DNA from: Burkholderiales bacterium
Lineage (GTDB): Bacteria > Pseudomonadota > Gammaproteobacteria > Burkholderiales > Ga0077523
Assembly: GCA_019745565.1 (NCBI GenBank)
Contig: JAIESW010000021.1
Coordinates: 1 to 64,000, forward strand
Direction: 5' to 3'
DNA: 64,000 nucleotides
Numbering within the stretch: the first letter of the stretch is position 1; each line of letters opens with the position of its first letter. Made by a program: the position numbers and the translations under genes. Of the stretch, positions 25,994-34,793 are shown in pieces. The notes below the pieces were generated by a model. The model was given only the letters and a program-made list of their open reading frames with translations. It searched no databases and had not been told where the DNA came from.

Positions 25994-27775
25994 GTGAGCC
26001 TGCGATTCCGCATCAACCTGCTGATCACCGTTCTCACGGCGCTGTTCACGGCCGTGCTGATCCACGTGATGGTCCAGGACGCGCGGCGCTCGATCCGCGA
26101 GGAGATGGAGGGTGCGAACCGCGCCACCATGCAGCTGCTGTCCACGGTGATCCGCGATGCGCAGCTCACCGCCAAGGCGGGGCACGGGAACGCATCGCTG
26201 CTGCTGTTCCTGAGGGATCTCGGGCGGGTACGTGCGCACGACATCCGGCTGTACGACTACGACGACAACCTGCTCTACACGTCGCCGCCGTCGGTCTACA
26301 AGGCCGGCCGCGCGGCACCCGGGTGGTTCGTGAAGCTGGTGCAGCCCGACATGCCGCTCATCAACCTCCCGGTCGCGGGTGGCAACGTGACGGTCACGGT
26401 GGACGCCTCGCGCTCCATCGTCGATGCCTGGGACGATCTGAAGAATCTGATGCTGCTGATCCTGGGCTTCGTGGTGGCGGTGAACGTGCTCGTGTTCTTC
26501 TTCACGGGGCGTGCGCTGAAACCGGTCAGCACGGTGCTGGAAGGGTTGAAGCGCATGGAGCGCGGCGAGTTCGATGCGCGCCTGCCGCGCTTCACGCTGC
26601 CGGAGTTCGATGCCGTGAGTCACACGTTCAACGGGATGGCCGATGCGCTCGCCGAGTCGCACGCCGAGAACCGTCGTCTCGCCCTCATTGCGGAGCAGTC
26701 GGGCGATGCAATCTCGATCCAGGACATGGAAGGTTGCATCACGTACTGGAATCCGGCGGCCGAGCGCATGTTCGGGTGGCCGACGGACGAGATCGTCGGG
26801 CGGTCGGGGATGCTGATCGTGCCGCCCGAGCGTCGCGACGAGGTCCGGGCGCACACGGAGATCCTGCGCGGCCGCGGCATCGTCGATCACGTCGAGACCC
26901 AGCGTCTGGCGCGGGACGGCCGGTACATCGAAGTGGCGCTCACCAAGTCGCCTCTGGTGGACCCGGCGAGCGGTGTCGTGATCGGCGAGATCTGCTCGTT
27001 CCGCGACATCACCGAGGTGAAGCGAGCGCGCGAAGCGGAAGCGGAGCTCGCCCAGAACCGCCGGCTCACGCAGGTGATCCAGAGCCGCCTGGAAGAGGAA
27101 CGTCACGGCATTGCGCGCGAGCTGCACGACGAACTCGGACAGTGCCTCACGGCGATCAAGACCATCGGTGCCGTCATCGCGAACCGCACCGAAGGCACGC
27201 AACCGGAGATCCACCAGAACGCCGAGACCATCGTGTCGGTCACCGAGCGCATGTACGATTCGGTTCACGGCATCATCCGGCAGTTGCGGCCGAGCGCATT
27301 GGATCACCTCGGCCTGCGCGAGACGCTGGAGGAGGCGGTCGCGAACTGGCGCAAGCTGAACCCTGCGATCCAGTGCAGTCTCGATTTCGACGGCGCACTC
27401 GACGCGCTCGGCGAGCGCATCAACATCACCGTCTACCGCATCGTGCAGGAGTGCCTGACCAACATTGCGAAGCATGCCGCCGCGACCCAGGCCTCGGTCA
27501 GGGTGAGCCGCAGCGGCACCGGGCGTGACGAGCGGCTCGAGATCGTGACGCGCGACAACGGCAAGGGACTCGGCATGCGCGATCCGCGCGATACCGTGCG
27601 CTTCGGATTGATGGGCATGCGCGAACGTACCGAGGCCCTCGGCGGGTCGTTCAACGTGGAGAGCGAGGCGGGTCGGGGCGTGACCGTGCGTGTGTCGATT
27701 CCGCTGGTCGGCGATGCTTCCCGCAACGGGCTCGACGCCGGAGCGGCGCAGGCGGCGCCGCAATCGCTCTCGTGA
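25994..27775 (+). CDS. NarL-type membrane sensor histidine kinase (HAMP-PAS)
   Basis: The 593-residue inner-membrane kinase has a first membrane segment (about 5-27) and a periplasmic sensor region of about 125 residues. A second membrane segment (about 153-175) leads to HAMP (about 176-228) and a PAS domain (about 233-345, LALIAEQSGDAISIQDMEGCITYWNPAAERMFGW). The HisKA_3 box EEERHGIARELHDELGQCL has phospho-acceptor His378. The C-terminal ATPase domain is NITVYRIVQECLTNIAKHAAA to DNGKGLGMRDP and GLMGMRERTEALGG. GTG start. It is paired with the response regulator immediately downstream, and the signal is unknown. Confidence 0.93.
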   Translation: MSLRFRINLLITVLTALFTAVLIHVMVQDARRSIREEMEGANRATMQLLSTVIRDAQLTAKAGHGNASLLLFLRDLGRVRAHDIRLYDYDDNLLYTSPPSVYKAGRAAPGWFVKLVQPDMPLINLPVAGGNVTVTVDASRSIVDAWDDLKNLMLLILGFVVAVNVLVFFFTGRALKPVSTVLEGLKRMERGEFDARLPRFTLPEFDAVSHTFNGMADALAESHAENRRLALIAEQSGDAISIQDMEGCITYWNPAAERMFGWPTDEIVGRSGMLIVPPERRDEVRAHTEILRGRGIVDHVETQRLARDGRYIEVALTKSPLVDPASGVVIGEICSFRDITEVKRAREAEAELAQNRRLTQVIQSRLEEERHGIARELHDELGQCLTAIKTIGAVIANRTEGTQPEIHQNAETIVSVTERMYDSVHGIIRQLRPSALDHLGLRETLEEAVANWRKLNPAIQCSLDFDGALDALGERINITVYRIVQECLTNIAKHAAATQASVRVSRSGTGRDERLEIVTRDNGKGLGMRDPRDTVRFGLMGMRERTEALGGSFNVESEAGRGVTVRVSIPLVGDASRNGLDAGAAQAAPQSLS

Positions 27776-27780
27776 CCGCC

Positions 27781-28413
27781 ATGATCAAGGTCATGCTGGC
27801 AGACGACCATGCGGTGGTGCGCATGGGCTTCCGGCTGTTGCTGGAGGGTTCGCCCGACATCCGGGTCGTGGCCGAGGCGGAGAGCGGCGAGGATGCGGTC
27901 CGGCGCTTTGCGGAGGTGAAGCCCGACGTGGTCGTGCTCGATCTGTCGATGCCCGGCATCGGCGGCCTGGAGGCGCTCTCGCGCATCCTGGCGCGTGAGC
28001 CGGCGGCCAAGGTGCTGGTGCTGACCGCCCACGAAGACGCGATGCACGCCAAGCGCGTGCTGAAGGCCGGCGCGCTGGGCTACTTGTCCAAGCGCAGCGC
28101 CGCCGAGGAACTGATCCAGGCGATCCGGCAGGTCTGGGCCGGCCGGACCTTCCTCGAGCCTGCCATTGCGCAGCAGCTCGCCGTGCAACAGCTCACCGGG
28201 GAACGCAACCCGGTCGACATGCTGTCCGAGAAGGAATTCAAGGTCTTCCTGGCCCTGGCGCGCGGTCAGAGCGTCGCCGACATCGCCGAGGTGATGTCGC
28301 TCAGCCCGCGGACCATCGGGACACATCTTTACAATATCAAACAGAAGCTTGGCGCTTCGAACTCGGCCGAACTGGCGATTGTTGCGATGCGGCACGGGCT
28401 GCTGGAGCCCTGA
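27781..28413 (+). CDS. LuxR/NarL-family response regulator
   Basis: This is the partner of the preceding kinase, 210 residues. The receiver domain is MIKVMLADDHAVVRMGFRLLLEGS with phospho-acceptor Asp54 (VVVLDLSMPGIGG) and the switch Thr/Lys regions (VLVLTAHED, GYLSKRS). The C-terminal GerE helix-turn-helix is LSEKEFKVFLALARGQSVADIAEVMSLSPRTIGTHLYNIKQKLG. The ATG at 27781 was chosen; a GTG at 27772 overlapping the kinase stop is an alternative. The candidate palindromic operator begins 15 bases after its stop. Confidence 0.93.
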   Translation: MIKVMLADDHAVVRMGFRLLLEGSPDIRVVAEAESGEDAVRRFAEVKPDVVVLDLSMPGIGGLEALSRILAREPAAKVLVLTAHEDAMHAKRVLKAGALGYLSKRSAAEELIQAIRQVWAGRTFLEPAIAQQLAVQQLTGERNPVDMLSEKEFKVFLALARGQSVADIAEVMSLSPRTIGTHLYNIKQKLGASNSAELAIVAMRHGLLEP

Positions 28414-28427
28414 ACCGCCGCGGGGAT

Positions 28428-28444
28428 CTCATGAAAATCATGAG
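28428..28444. promoter_or_regulatory. 17-bp palindrome, copy 2 (candidate operator)
   Basis: CTCATGAAAATCATGAG has two 7-base arms around AAA and differs from copy 1 (23477-23493) at two central positions. It lies just after the response-regulator gene and 133 bases before pqqA copy 2. The 28414-28576 gap holds no other recognisable element apart from the GAGGAG ribosome-binding site. Confidence 0.6.
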
Positions 28445-28576
28445 GGGCTTTTACGGGTTTTGCGATGGTTCCGGGGGCTGGCGTGTGGAGAATACGCATC
28501 AAGCCATGAGCACGGCTTGAGTGCACCACCCGAAGAGAACTGTCCCCCGACGAACCGACCCCTGAGGAGCTAAGCC

Positions 28577-28648
28577 ATGTGGAACAAGCCTGAGTACACC
28601 GAAATGCGTTTCGGCTTCGAAGTCACGATGTACATTGCCAACCGCTAA
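28577..28648 (+). CDS. pqqA: PQQ precursor peptide PqqA, copy 2
   Basis: This stand-alone gene encodes the same 23 residues as the pqqA at 23183-23254, including the E-V-T-M-Y core. GAGGAG lies 7 bases before ATG. It has its own terminator 20 bases downstream, so it would make a short monocistronic message. It sits between the two-component system and the PqqU-like receptor. Extra pqqA copies are known in methylotrophs (general knowledge). Confidence 0.96.
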   Translation: MWNKPEYTEMRFGFEVTMYIANR

Positions 28649-28667
28649 TCGCGGTCGGTAGTACCTG

Positions 28668-28693
28668 AAAAGGCTGCCTCGGCAGCCTTTTTT
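28668..28693 (+). terminator. Rho-independent terminator after pqqA copy 2
   Basis: AAAAGGCTGC and GCAGCCTTTT pair across a CTCG tetraloop, and the U-tract continues TT before GTTG. It isolates pqqA copy 2 from the downstream receptor. Confidence 0.9.
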
Positions 28694-28785
28694 GTTGTCC
28701 GGATTGAACAAGCAACTGGTTGCCTGCGGACCCGGCCTCAAGTCCGGCGCCGCTCGAGAACAAATCGCTGTAGAGGGAGACCCGC

Positions 28786-30996
28786 ATGAACCACCGTACC
28801 CGACGCAAAGCCGCCCATGCGGTTGCGTCGCCGATCGCCGCCTCGCTGATCGCCTGGGGCCTGCCCGGGGCCGCATCGGCCCAGGATGAACCCGCCGACG
28901 CCGGACGCGCGTCTCCCGTGGTCGTCACCGGCACACGCAGCGAGCAGAAGGCCTTCGACCTGCCCATGTCCATCGATCTGATCGGCAAGGAACGGATCTC
29001 CGACGGGCAACTGGGCGTCAACGCCTCGGAAGCCCTGATGACGGTGCCGGGCGTGGTGGCGAACAACCGCCAGAACTATGCTCAGGATCTGCAGATCTCC
29101 ATCCGCGGATTCGGGTCGCGGTCCACGTTCGGCGTGCGCGGCATCCGCCTGTACGCCGATGGCATTCCGCTCACCATGCCCGACGGCCAGGGGCAGGCCG
29201 CGAACATCGACCTCACCACCGCCAAGAGCATCGAGGTCTTGCGCGGCCCGTTCTCGGCGCTGTACGGCAACTCCTCGGGCGGCGTCATCAGCGCATTCAC
29301 CGAGGACGGTCCGGCCGACTTCACCGTGAGTCCGTACGGCATGTACGGTTCGTTCGACACTTGGAAGGCCGGCACCAAGGTCGGCGGTACCTCCGGCAAC
29401 GTGAACTACGTGTTCAACGTCTCCCGGTTCGATACTAACGGCTATCGCGACTGGAGCGCGGCGCAGCGCGACATGATGAACGGCAAGCTCACGGTCACGC
29501 CGGACGACATCCAGAAGTTCACTCTGGTGGTGAACTACCTGAATCAGCCTGACACCCAGGATCCGCTCGGGCTGACCGCGGCGCAGGTGGCACAGAACCC
29601 TAGGCAGGCGGGCACCGTGACGGGCAATCTGACGGCGGCTGACTACAAAGTGCGCAAATCCATCGACAACGCGCAGGTGGGTGGAGTGTACGAGCGCAAG
29701 CTCACCGACAGCGACGACATCCGCGGCATGGTCTATCTCGGGGATCGCCAGGTGACGCAGTTTCTCGGGGTGACGCCGGCGACGCAGAATCCGGCGACCG
29801 CACCGCGCAGCGGCGGCGGGGTGGTCGACCTCGATCGCACCTTCTGGGGTGTGGACCTGCGCTGGACGCATCGCACGAGTCTCGCTGCGAAACCGCTGTC
29901 GTTCACGGTCGGCACCAACTACGATCGCCAGAACGAACGCCGCACGGGCTATAACAACTACCTGGGCGCCCCCGGCAACCCGAGCGCGATCGGCGTCCAG
30001 GGGGACCTGCGCCGGAACGAGGACAACACCGTCTTCAACTTCGATCAGTACGCCCAGGCCGAATGGCTGGTATCGGACCGCTGGGTGCTGTCGGGCGGCG
30101 TGCGCTACAGCAACGTCAAGTTTCGCAGCACCGACTACTTCATCACGGGCACCAATCCCGACGATAGCGGCAGCCGCGACTTCGATCAGCTGAGTCCGGT
30201 GGCGGCGGCGCTCTACAAGATCTCGCCGACCGTGCACGCTTACGCGAGCTTCGGGCGCGGCTTCGAGACGCCCACGTTCGCGGAGCTGGCGTACCAGACC
30301 ACATCGGCGGTGGGCGCCGGACTCAACACCACGATCCAGGCGAATCGCACGCGCAACTACGAGGTGGGCCTGAAGGCGCTGGTGGGGCGGGACACGCGCC
30401 TCAATGCGGCCATCTTCCGCGTCAATGCCGACAACGAGATCACCGTGCAGCAGAACCAGGGTGGCCGGTCGGTGTTCCAGAATGCCGGACCCACGACGCG
30501 CACCGGCTTCGAGCTGGCAGCGGACGCACGCTTTAAAGGTGGGTTCTTCGCGTACGGCGCCGCAACCTACATCGACGCGACGTTCGACTCGGCGTTCACC
30601 ACCTGCGGCCCGACGCCGCCGTGCAACCTTTCGACGAACCAGATTCCCGTCGCGGCCGGCAATGCGATTCCCGGCATCCCGGCCTACACCTTGTACGGCG
30701 AGGCCGGCTGGCGCGCCATGTGGATGGAAACCGCGATCGAGGCGCGCCGCTCCGACCGCGTGTTCGTGAACGACAACAACAGCGAGTATGCACAGGCCTA
30801 CAACGTGTACAACTGGCGCATCAGCTTCCGTCAGGACGTCGGCAAGGTGCGGTTCACCGAGTTCTTCCGGATCGACAATCTGCTCGACACGGCCTACGTG
30901 GGTTCGGTGATCGTGAACGGTGCCAACGGCCGCTACTACGAGCCGTCACCGGGCCGGGCCTATTACGTGGGGGTGAGCGCGGCGATCGCGTTCTAG
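28786..30996 (+). CDS. pqqU: TonB-dependent PQQ receptor (PqqU/YncD-like)
   Basis: The 736-residue outer-membrane barrel has a signal peptide (to AASAQ, about 33), a plug domain and a 22-strand-type barrel. It shares long stretches with E. coli YncD, now called PqqU, as remembered: NRQNYAQDLQISIRGFGSRST, RLYADGIPLTMPDGQGQ, EVLRGPFSALYGNSSGG and the C-terminal YVGSVIVNGANGRYYEPSPGR. These go beyond generic receptor motifs. Its place beside the pqq genes supports PQQ as ligand. GGGAGA precedes the ATG. The stop shares CTAG with the convergent fbpC. Confidence 0.87.
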   Translation: MNHRTRRKAAHAVASPIAASLIAWGLPGAASAQDEPADAGRASPVVVTGTRSEQKAFDLPMSIDLIGKERISDGQLGVNASEALMTVPGVVANNRQNYAQDLQISIRGFGSRSTFGVRGIRLYADGIPLTMPDGQGQAANIDLTTAKSIEVLRGPFSALYGNSSGGVISAFTEDGPADFTVSPYGMYGSFDTWKAGTKVGGTSGNVNYVFNVSRFDTNGYRDWSAAQRDMMNGKLTVTPDDIQKFTLVVNYLNQPDTQDPLGLTAAQVAQNPRQAGTVTGNLTAADYKVRKSIDNAQVGGVYERKLTDSDDIRGMVYLGDRQVTQFLGVTPATQNPATAPRSGGGVVDLDRTFWGVDLRWTHRTSLAAKPLSFTVGTNYDRQNERRTGYNNYLGAPGNPSAIGVQGDLRRNEDNTVFNFDQYAQAEWLVSDRWVLSGGVRYSNVKFRSTDYFITGTNPDDSGSRDFDQLSPVAAALYKISPTVHAYASFGRGFETPTFAELAYQTTSAVGAGLNTTIQANRTRNYEVGLKALVGRDTRLNAAIFRVNADNEITVQQNQGGRSVFQNAGPTTRTGFELAADARFKGGFFAYGAATYIDATFDSAFTTCGPTPPCNLSTNQIPVAAGNAIPGIPAYTLYGEAGWRAMWMETAIEARRSDRVFVNDNNSEYAQAYNVYNWRISFRQDVGKVRFTEFFRIDNLLDTAYVGSVIVNGANGRYYEPSPGRAYYVGVSAAIAF

Positions 30997-32051
30997 GCGG
31001 CACCGCCGGCCCGGGCCGGAAATGCGATGACGTGAGCGGCGTCGAGACGGATACCGATCGGCGCCCCGATCGCATGGTCGTGGTGGCTCGGCACGAGCGC
31101 CGTGACCGTGGCGCCGCTTAGCAAGCGCAGCGAGTAGAGGATCTCCGCGCCGCGAAAGGCCTTGGTCGTCACCACGGCCCTGCAAGGCGCCGCGTCGTCG
31201 TGGACCACGTCGTCGGGACGCAGCAGGACATCGAGATCGACGTCGGCCGGCGTCGATGGCGGTGTGCGGATCTCCCCGGTCAGCAGTCCCAGTTCGGTCT
31301 CGATGCCGTTCGCCGTCCGTCGACCCTTCACGAACGTACCTTCGCCGATGAAATCGGCGACGAAGCGGGTGGCGGGGCGGTGGTACAGATCGTAGGCCGA
31401 GGCCCATTGCTCGATGCGCCCGTCGTGCATGACCCCGATCTCGTCGGCGAAGGCGAAGGCTTCGTGCTGATCGTGAGTGACCAGGATCGCCGCGGTGCCT
31501 TCCTGCAGCAGGATCTGGCGCACCTCGGTCGCCAGGCGTTCCCTCAGGCCTACGTCGAGGCTCGAGAACGGTTCGTCGAGCAGTACGAGCCTCGGCCGCG
31601 GCGCCAGCGCGCGCGCCAATGCGACGCGTTGCTGCTGCCCCCCGGAGAGTTGGTGCGGGAAGCGTTCTCCCAGGCCTGCGAGGCCGGTGAGCTCGAGCAG
31701 TTCGGCGATGCGTTCGGTGCGCATCGTCTTTGCGAGGCCGAAGCCGATGTTGCCTGCCACCGTGAGGTGGGGAAACAGGGCGAAGTCCTGGAACACCATG
31801 CCCATGTGCCGGCGCTCGGGTGCGAGCACGGCATCCGTCGACGAGATGACTGCGTCGTCGAGGGTGATGCTGCCCGCGACCGGGCGCTCGAAACCGGCGA
31901 TGAGCCGCAGCAGCGTCGTCTTGCCGCAGCCCGAGGGTCCGAGCAGGCAGGCGATACGGCCGGTGGCCAGAGCGAAACTCGCGTCACGTACGACGGTCCG
32001 GTCGCCGTATCGGTGCGAAAGGTCGGTGAGCTGCAGGAGAAATCGGGGCAC
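30993..32051 (-). CDS. fbpC: Fe(3+) ABC transporter ATPase (FbpC-like)
   Basis: This is the ATP-binding subunit of a ferric-iron importer, 352 residues. Walker A is CLLGPSGCGKTTLLRLIAGFERP, the signature is QLSGGQQQRVALARALAPRPRLVLLDEPFSSLD, and the H-loop is ILVTHDQHEAFAFADEIGVMHDG. A C-terminal TOBE-like domain (about 240-345) follows. GTG start, with TATAAT 8 bases upstream (possible leaderless transcript). It diverges from the permease gene at 32090 across only 38 bases. Confidence 0.88.
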   Translation of the reverse strand: MPRFLLQLTDLSHRYGDRTVVRDASFALATGRIACLLGPSGCGKTTLLRLIAGFERPVAGSITLDDAVISSTDAVLAPERRHMGMVFQDFALFPHLTVAGNIGFGLAKTMRTERIAELLELTGLAGLGERFPHQLSGGQQQRVALARALAPRPRLVLLDEPFSSLDVGLRERLATEVRQILLQEGTAAILVTHDQHEAFAFADEIGVMHDGRIEQWASAYDLYHRPATRFVADFIGEGTFVKGRRTANGIETELGLLTGEIRTPPSTPADVDLDVLLRPDDVVHDDAAPCRAVVTTKAFRGAEILYSLRLLSGATVTALVPSHHDHAIGAPIGIRLDAAHVIAFPARAGGAA

Positions 32052-32089
32052 GGCCCGGGATTATAGGTGGGTGCGTAGAATCGCGACCC
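32052..32089. promoter_or_regulatory. Divergent fbpC/fbpB promoter region
   Basis: The 38-base gap has TATAAT on the minus strand (32060-32065) 8 bases from the fbpC GTG. It also has TAGAAT on the plus strand (32076-32081) 8 bases from the fbpB ATG. Both would start transcription at or within a base or two of the start codon. No Shine-Dalgarno sequence and no clear Fur box are visible. Confidence 0.5.
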
Positions 32090-33751
32090 ATGTCTGCGAT
32101 CACCGTGAGTGTGCCGATGCCGACGACGACCTCGCGAACGGTCGTCGTCGCGGCGATGGTGCTGGGTCTGCTCGTCGCGTTGCCGTTGCTCGGATTGTCG
32201 GCGAGCCTCTTCGCTCCCGGTGCCGGCGCATCGTGGTCGCATCTGGGCGAGACCGGTTTACCGGCGTACGCGCGGACCAGCGTCGTGCTGGTGCTGCTGG
32301 TCGCGATGGGTACCGCCGTCGTCGGTGCCGGCACGGCCTGGCTCACCGCGGCATACAGGTTTCCGGGTTCGCGCACGTTGTCGTGGGCGCTGGTATTGCC
32401 GCTGGCCGTGCCGTCCTACGTGATCGCATACGCATACACCGATCTGCTGCAGTTCTCGGGGCCGGTGCAGAGCTGGATCCGGGAGACCTGGGGCCTGCGT
32501 GCACGCGAGTACTGGTTCCCCGACATCCGATCCCTGGGTGGGGCGGCGGCGGTATTCACGTGGGTGCTGGCGCCCTACGTCTACCTGCCGGTGCGGGCAG
32601 CGTTCGCGGAGATGCCCGCCAACCTCGGCGAGGCCGCACGGCTGGCCGGCGTGCGGCCGCTGCGGGCGTTTCTGAAGGTGGAGTTGCCGCTCGCGTGGCC
32701 GGCGCTCGCAGCCGGTCTCACGCTGGTGATCATGGAGACGCTGGCTGACTTCGGCGCGGTTTCCTACTTTGCCGTCGATACGCTGACCGCGGGCATCTAC
32801 AAGGCGTGGCTCGGCCTCGGGGACCGTGCCGCAGCCGCGCAGCTGGCGCTGGTGCTGCTCGGCGTCGTCGCCCTGCTGGTCGTCGTCGAGCGGACCGTGC
32901 GCGGGGCGAGACGCTTTTCCGCACGGGGAACGACGGCACCGAGGCGCATCCGAGCGTTGCATGGCTGGCAGGCCTGGGCTGCCACGACCGTTTGTGCGCT
33001 GCCGGTCGTGCTTGGCTTCCTGCTGCCCGTAGCCGTGCTCGCGCGTCTCGCATGGAGTGACGCCGAAGTGCACGCGTGGTCGCGCTTCGCCGCGATGGTC
33101 GCGGCGAGCCTGCAGGTGTCGGCCACAGCGGCCGCCATCACCGTCGCAATCGCGCTCGGCTTGGTCTACGCCGTGCGCGTGACGCGCAGTCCCTGGGTGA
33201 GCGGCGTGGGGCGGTTCGCGTCCTTCGGTTACGCCGTGCCGGGGGCTGTCCTGGCCATCGGCATCCTCATCCCGCTGGCTCGCTTCGACAACGCGTTCGC
33301 CACCTGGGCCCAATCGCAGTTCGGCATGAACCCGGGCCTGCTGCTGACCGGGACGGTGGCTGCGCTCGTCTACGCCTACGTGGTGCGATTTCTCGCAGTC
33401 GGCCTCAACAACGTGGAAAGCGGCTTCGCGCGCATCACGCCTCACATGGACGAGGCCGCGCGCAGCCTCGGCTGCGGTCCGTGGTCCTTGCTGTGCCGCG
33501 TGCACGTGCCATTGCTCGCGCGCAGCCTGGCGGTCGCGGCACTGCTCGTGTTCGTCGACGCACTGAAGGAACTGCCGGCCACGCTTGCGCTGCGGCCATT
33601 CAACTTCGACACGCTCGCGACCCAGGCCTACAACTTCGCCAAGGACGAACGCCTCGGCGAAGCGGCATTGCCCAGCCTCGTGATCGTGGCCGTGGCCTTG
33701 TTGCCCGTCCTGCTCACGACGCGGGCACTGGCGTCGGGCAGAAGGGATTGA
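32090..33751 (+). CDS. fbpB: Fe(3+) ABC transporter permease (FbpB-like)
   Basis: This is a double-length permease of 553 residues, two fused six-helix BPD domains. Each half has an EAA-type loop that docks the ATPase: EMPANLGEAARLAGVRPLRAFLKVELPLAWPAL (about 178-210) and HMDEAARSLGCGPWSLLCRVHVPLLARSL (about 452-480). This architecture is typical of FbpB/SfuB/AfuB. It ends one base before the convergent binding-protein gene. Confidence 0.9.
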   Translation: MSAITVSVPMPTTTSRTVVVAAMVLGLLVALPLLGLSASLFAPGAGASWSHLGETGLPAYARTSVVLVLLVAMGTAVVGAGTAWLTAAYRFPGSRTLSWALVLPLAVPSYVIAYAYTDLLQFSGPVQSWIRETWGLRAREYWFPDIRSLGGAAAVFTWVLAPYVYLPVRAAFAEMPANLGEAARLAGVRPLRAFLKVELPLAWPALAAGLTLVIMETLADFGAVSYFAVDTLTAGIYKAWLGLGDRAAAAQLALVLLGVVALLVVVERTVRGARRFSARGTTAPRRIRALHGWQAWAATTVCALPVVLGFLLPVAVLARLAWSDAEVHAWSRFAAMVAASLQVSATAAAITVAIALGLVYAVRVTRSPWVSGVGRFASFGYAVPGAVLAIGILIPLARFDNAFATWAQSQFGMNPGLLLTGTVAALVYAYVVRFLAVGLNNVESGFARITPHMDEAARSLGCGPWSLLCRVHVPLLARSLAVAALLVFVDALKELPATLALRPFNFDTLATQAYNFAKDERLGEAALPSLVIVAVALLPVLLTTRALASGRRD

Positions 33752-34768
33752 TCAGCGCCAGCCGGCGCGGTCGACCAGCTTCTGTGCGGCCGGCGTGCGG
33801 GTCGCGATCTCCGCGATGGCCAGAGCATCAGCCTTGAACTTGCCGAGCGATTCCAGTTCCGGATTCTTCGCGACCGCGGTCTTCACCACCGGCCATTCGT
33901 TGTTGCCGTTGGCGAAATAGGCCTGTGCTTCGTCGCTCGCCAGGTATTCGAGGAACTTGAGCGCCGCGTCCTTGTTCGGGGCGTTCCTGAGTACACCGCC
34001 GCCGGAGACGTTCATGTGCGTGCCCCAGCTCGACTGGTTCGGCCATACCAGCGTGACCTTCTCGGCGATGGCGCGATCCTCCGGCTTCTTCGAGCGCATG
34101 AGGCGGACGTAGTAGTACGAGTTGGTGAGCGCGATCCCGCACTCGCCCGAGGCCACGCCCTTGATCTGGTCGGTGTCGCCGCCGCGCGGCGGACGGGCCA
34201 TGTTGGCGACCACGGCCTTGGCCCATTCCTCGGCCTTCTGTTCGCCGTCGTGGGCGATCACGGACGCCACCAGCGATAGCATGTAGGGATGGCTGCCGGG
34301 CCGCGTGCAAACCTTGCCCTTGTTCGCCGGCGCGGCAAGATCCTCATAGCGTTGCACGTCGGCTGCGTTCACCGCTGACTTGTCGTACACAATGACGCGA
34401 GCACGGCTGGAGAAAGCGAACCACGTACCGTTGGCGCTGCGCAGGTCCTTCGGGATGCGGCTCTCGAGCACCGCCGACTTCACCGGTGCGAAGAGTCCCG
34501 CCTGGTCTGCCGCGTAGAGGCGCGAGGCATCCACGATCAGCAGCACGTCCGCGGGACTGTTCGCTCCTTCGTTGCGGACGCGTTCCAGCAGTGCCTCGTC
34601 GCCGGCTTCGATGCGGTTCACCTTGATGCCGGTGGCCTTGGTGAAGTTCGCGTACAGCGCTTCGTCCGTGTCGTAGTGGCGCGCGGTGTACAGATTGAGG
34701 ATCTTGTCCTCCTGGGCGTGGACGGTGCAGGCGACGAGGGAGAGCGGGAGCAGAAGGGAGCGGAGCAT
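33752..34768 (-). CDS. fbpA: Fe(3+) ABC transporter periplasmic binding protein (FbpA-like)
   Basis: This periplasmic ferric-binding protein has 338 residues with a signal peptide (MLRSLLLPLSLVACTVHAQ). The mature start LNLYTARHYDTDEALYANFTKATGIKVNRIEAGDEALLERVRNEG and the paired tyrosines in IALTNSYYYVRLM, which chelate iron, are diagnostic. Adjacent in-frame ATGs at 34771 and 34768 are both possible; AAGGA is better spaced for 34768. It lies on the opposite strand to its permease, tail to tail with no gap. Confidence 0.9.
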   Translation of the reverse strand: MLRSLLLPLSLVACTVHAQEDKILNLYTARHYDTDEALYANFTKATGIKVNRIEAGDEALLERVRNEGANSPADVLLIVDASRLYAADQAGLFAPVKSAVLESRIPKDLRSANGTWFAFSSRARVIVYDKSAVNAADVQRYEDLAAPANKGKVCTRPGSHPYMLSLVASVIAHDGEQKAEEWAKAVVANMARPPRGGDTDQIKGVASGECGIALTNSYYYVRLMRSKKPEDRAIAEKVTLVWPNQSSWGTHMNVSGGGVLRNAPNKDAALKFLEYLASDEAQAYFANGNNEWPVVKTAVAKNPELESLGKFKADALAIAEIATRTPAAQKLVDRAGWR

Positions 34769-34793
34769 CATGATCCTTGCGGGAGGAGTGGGG

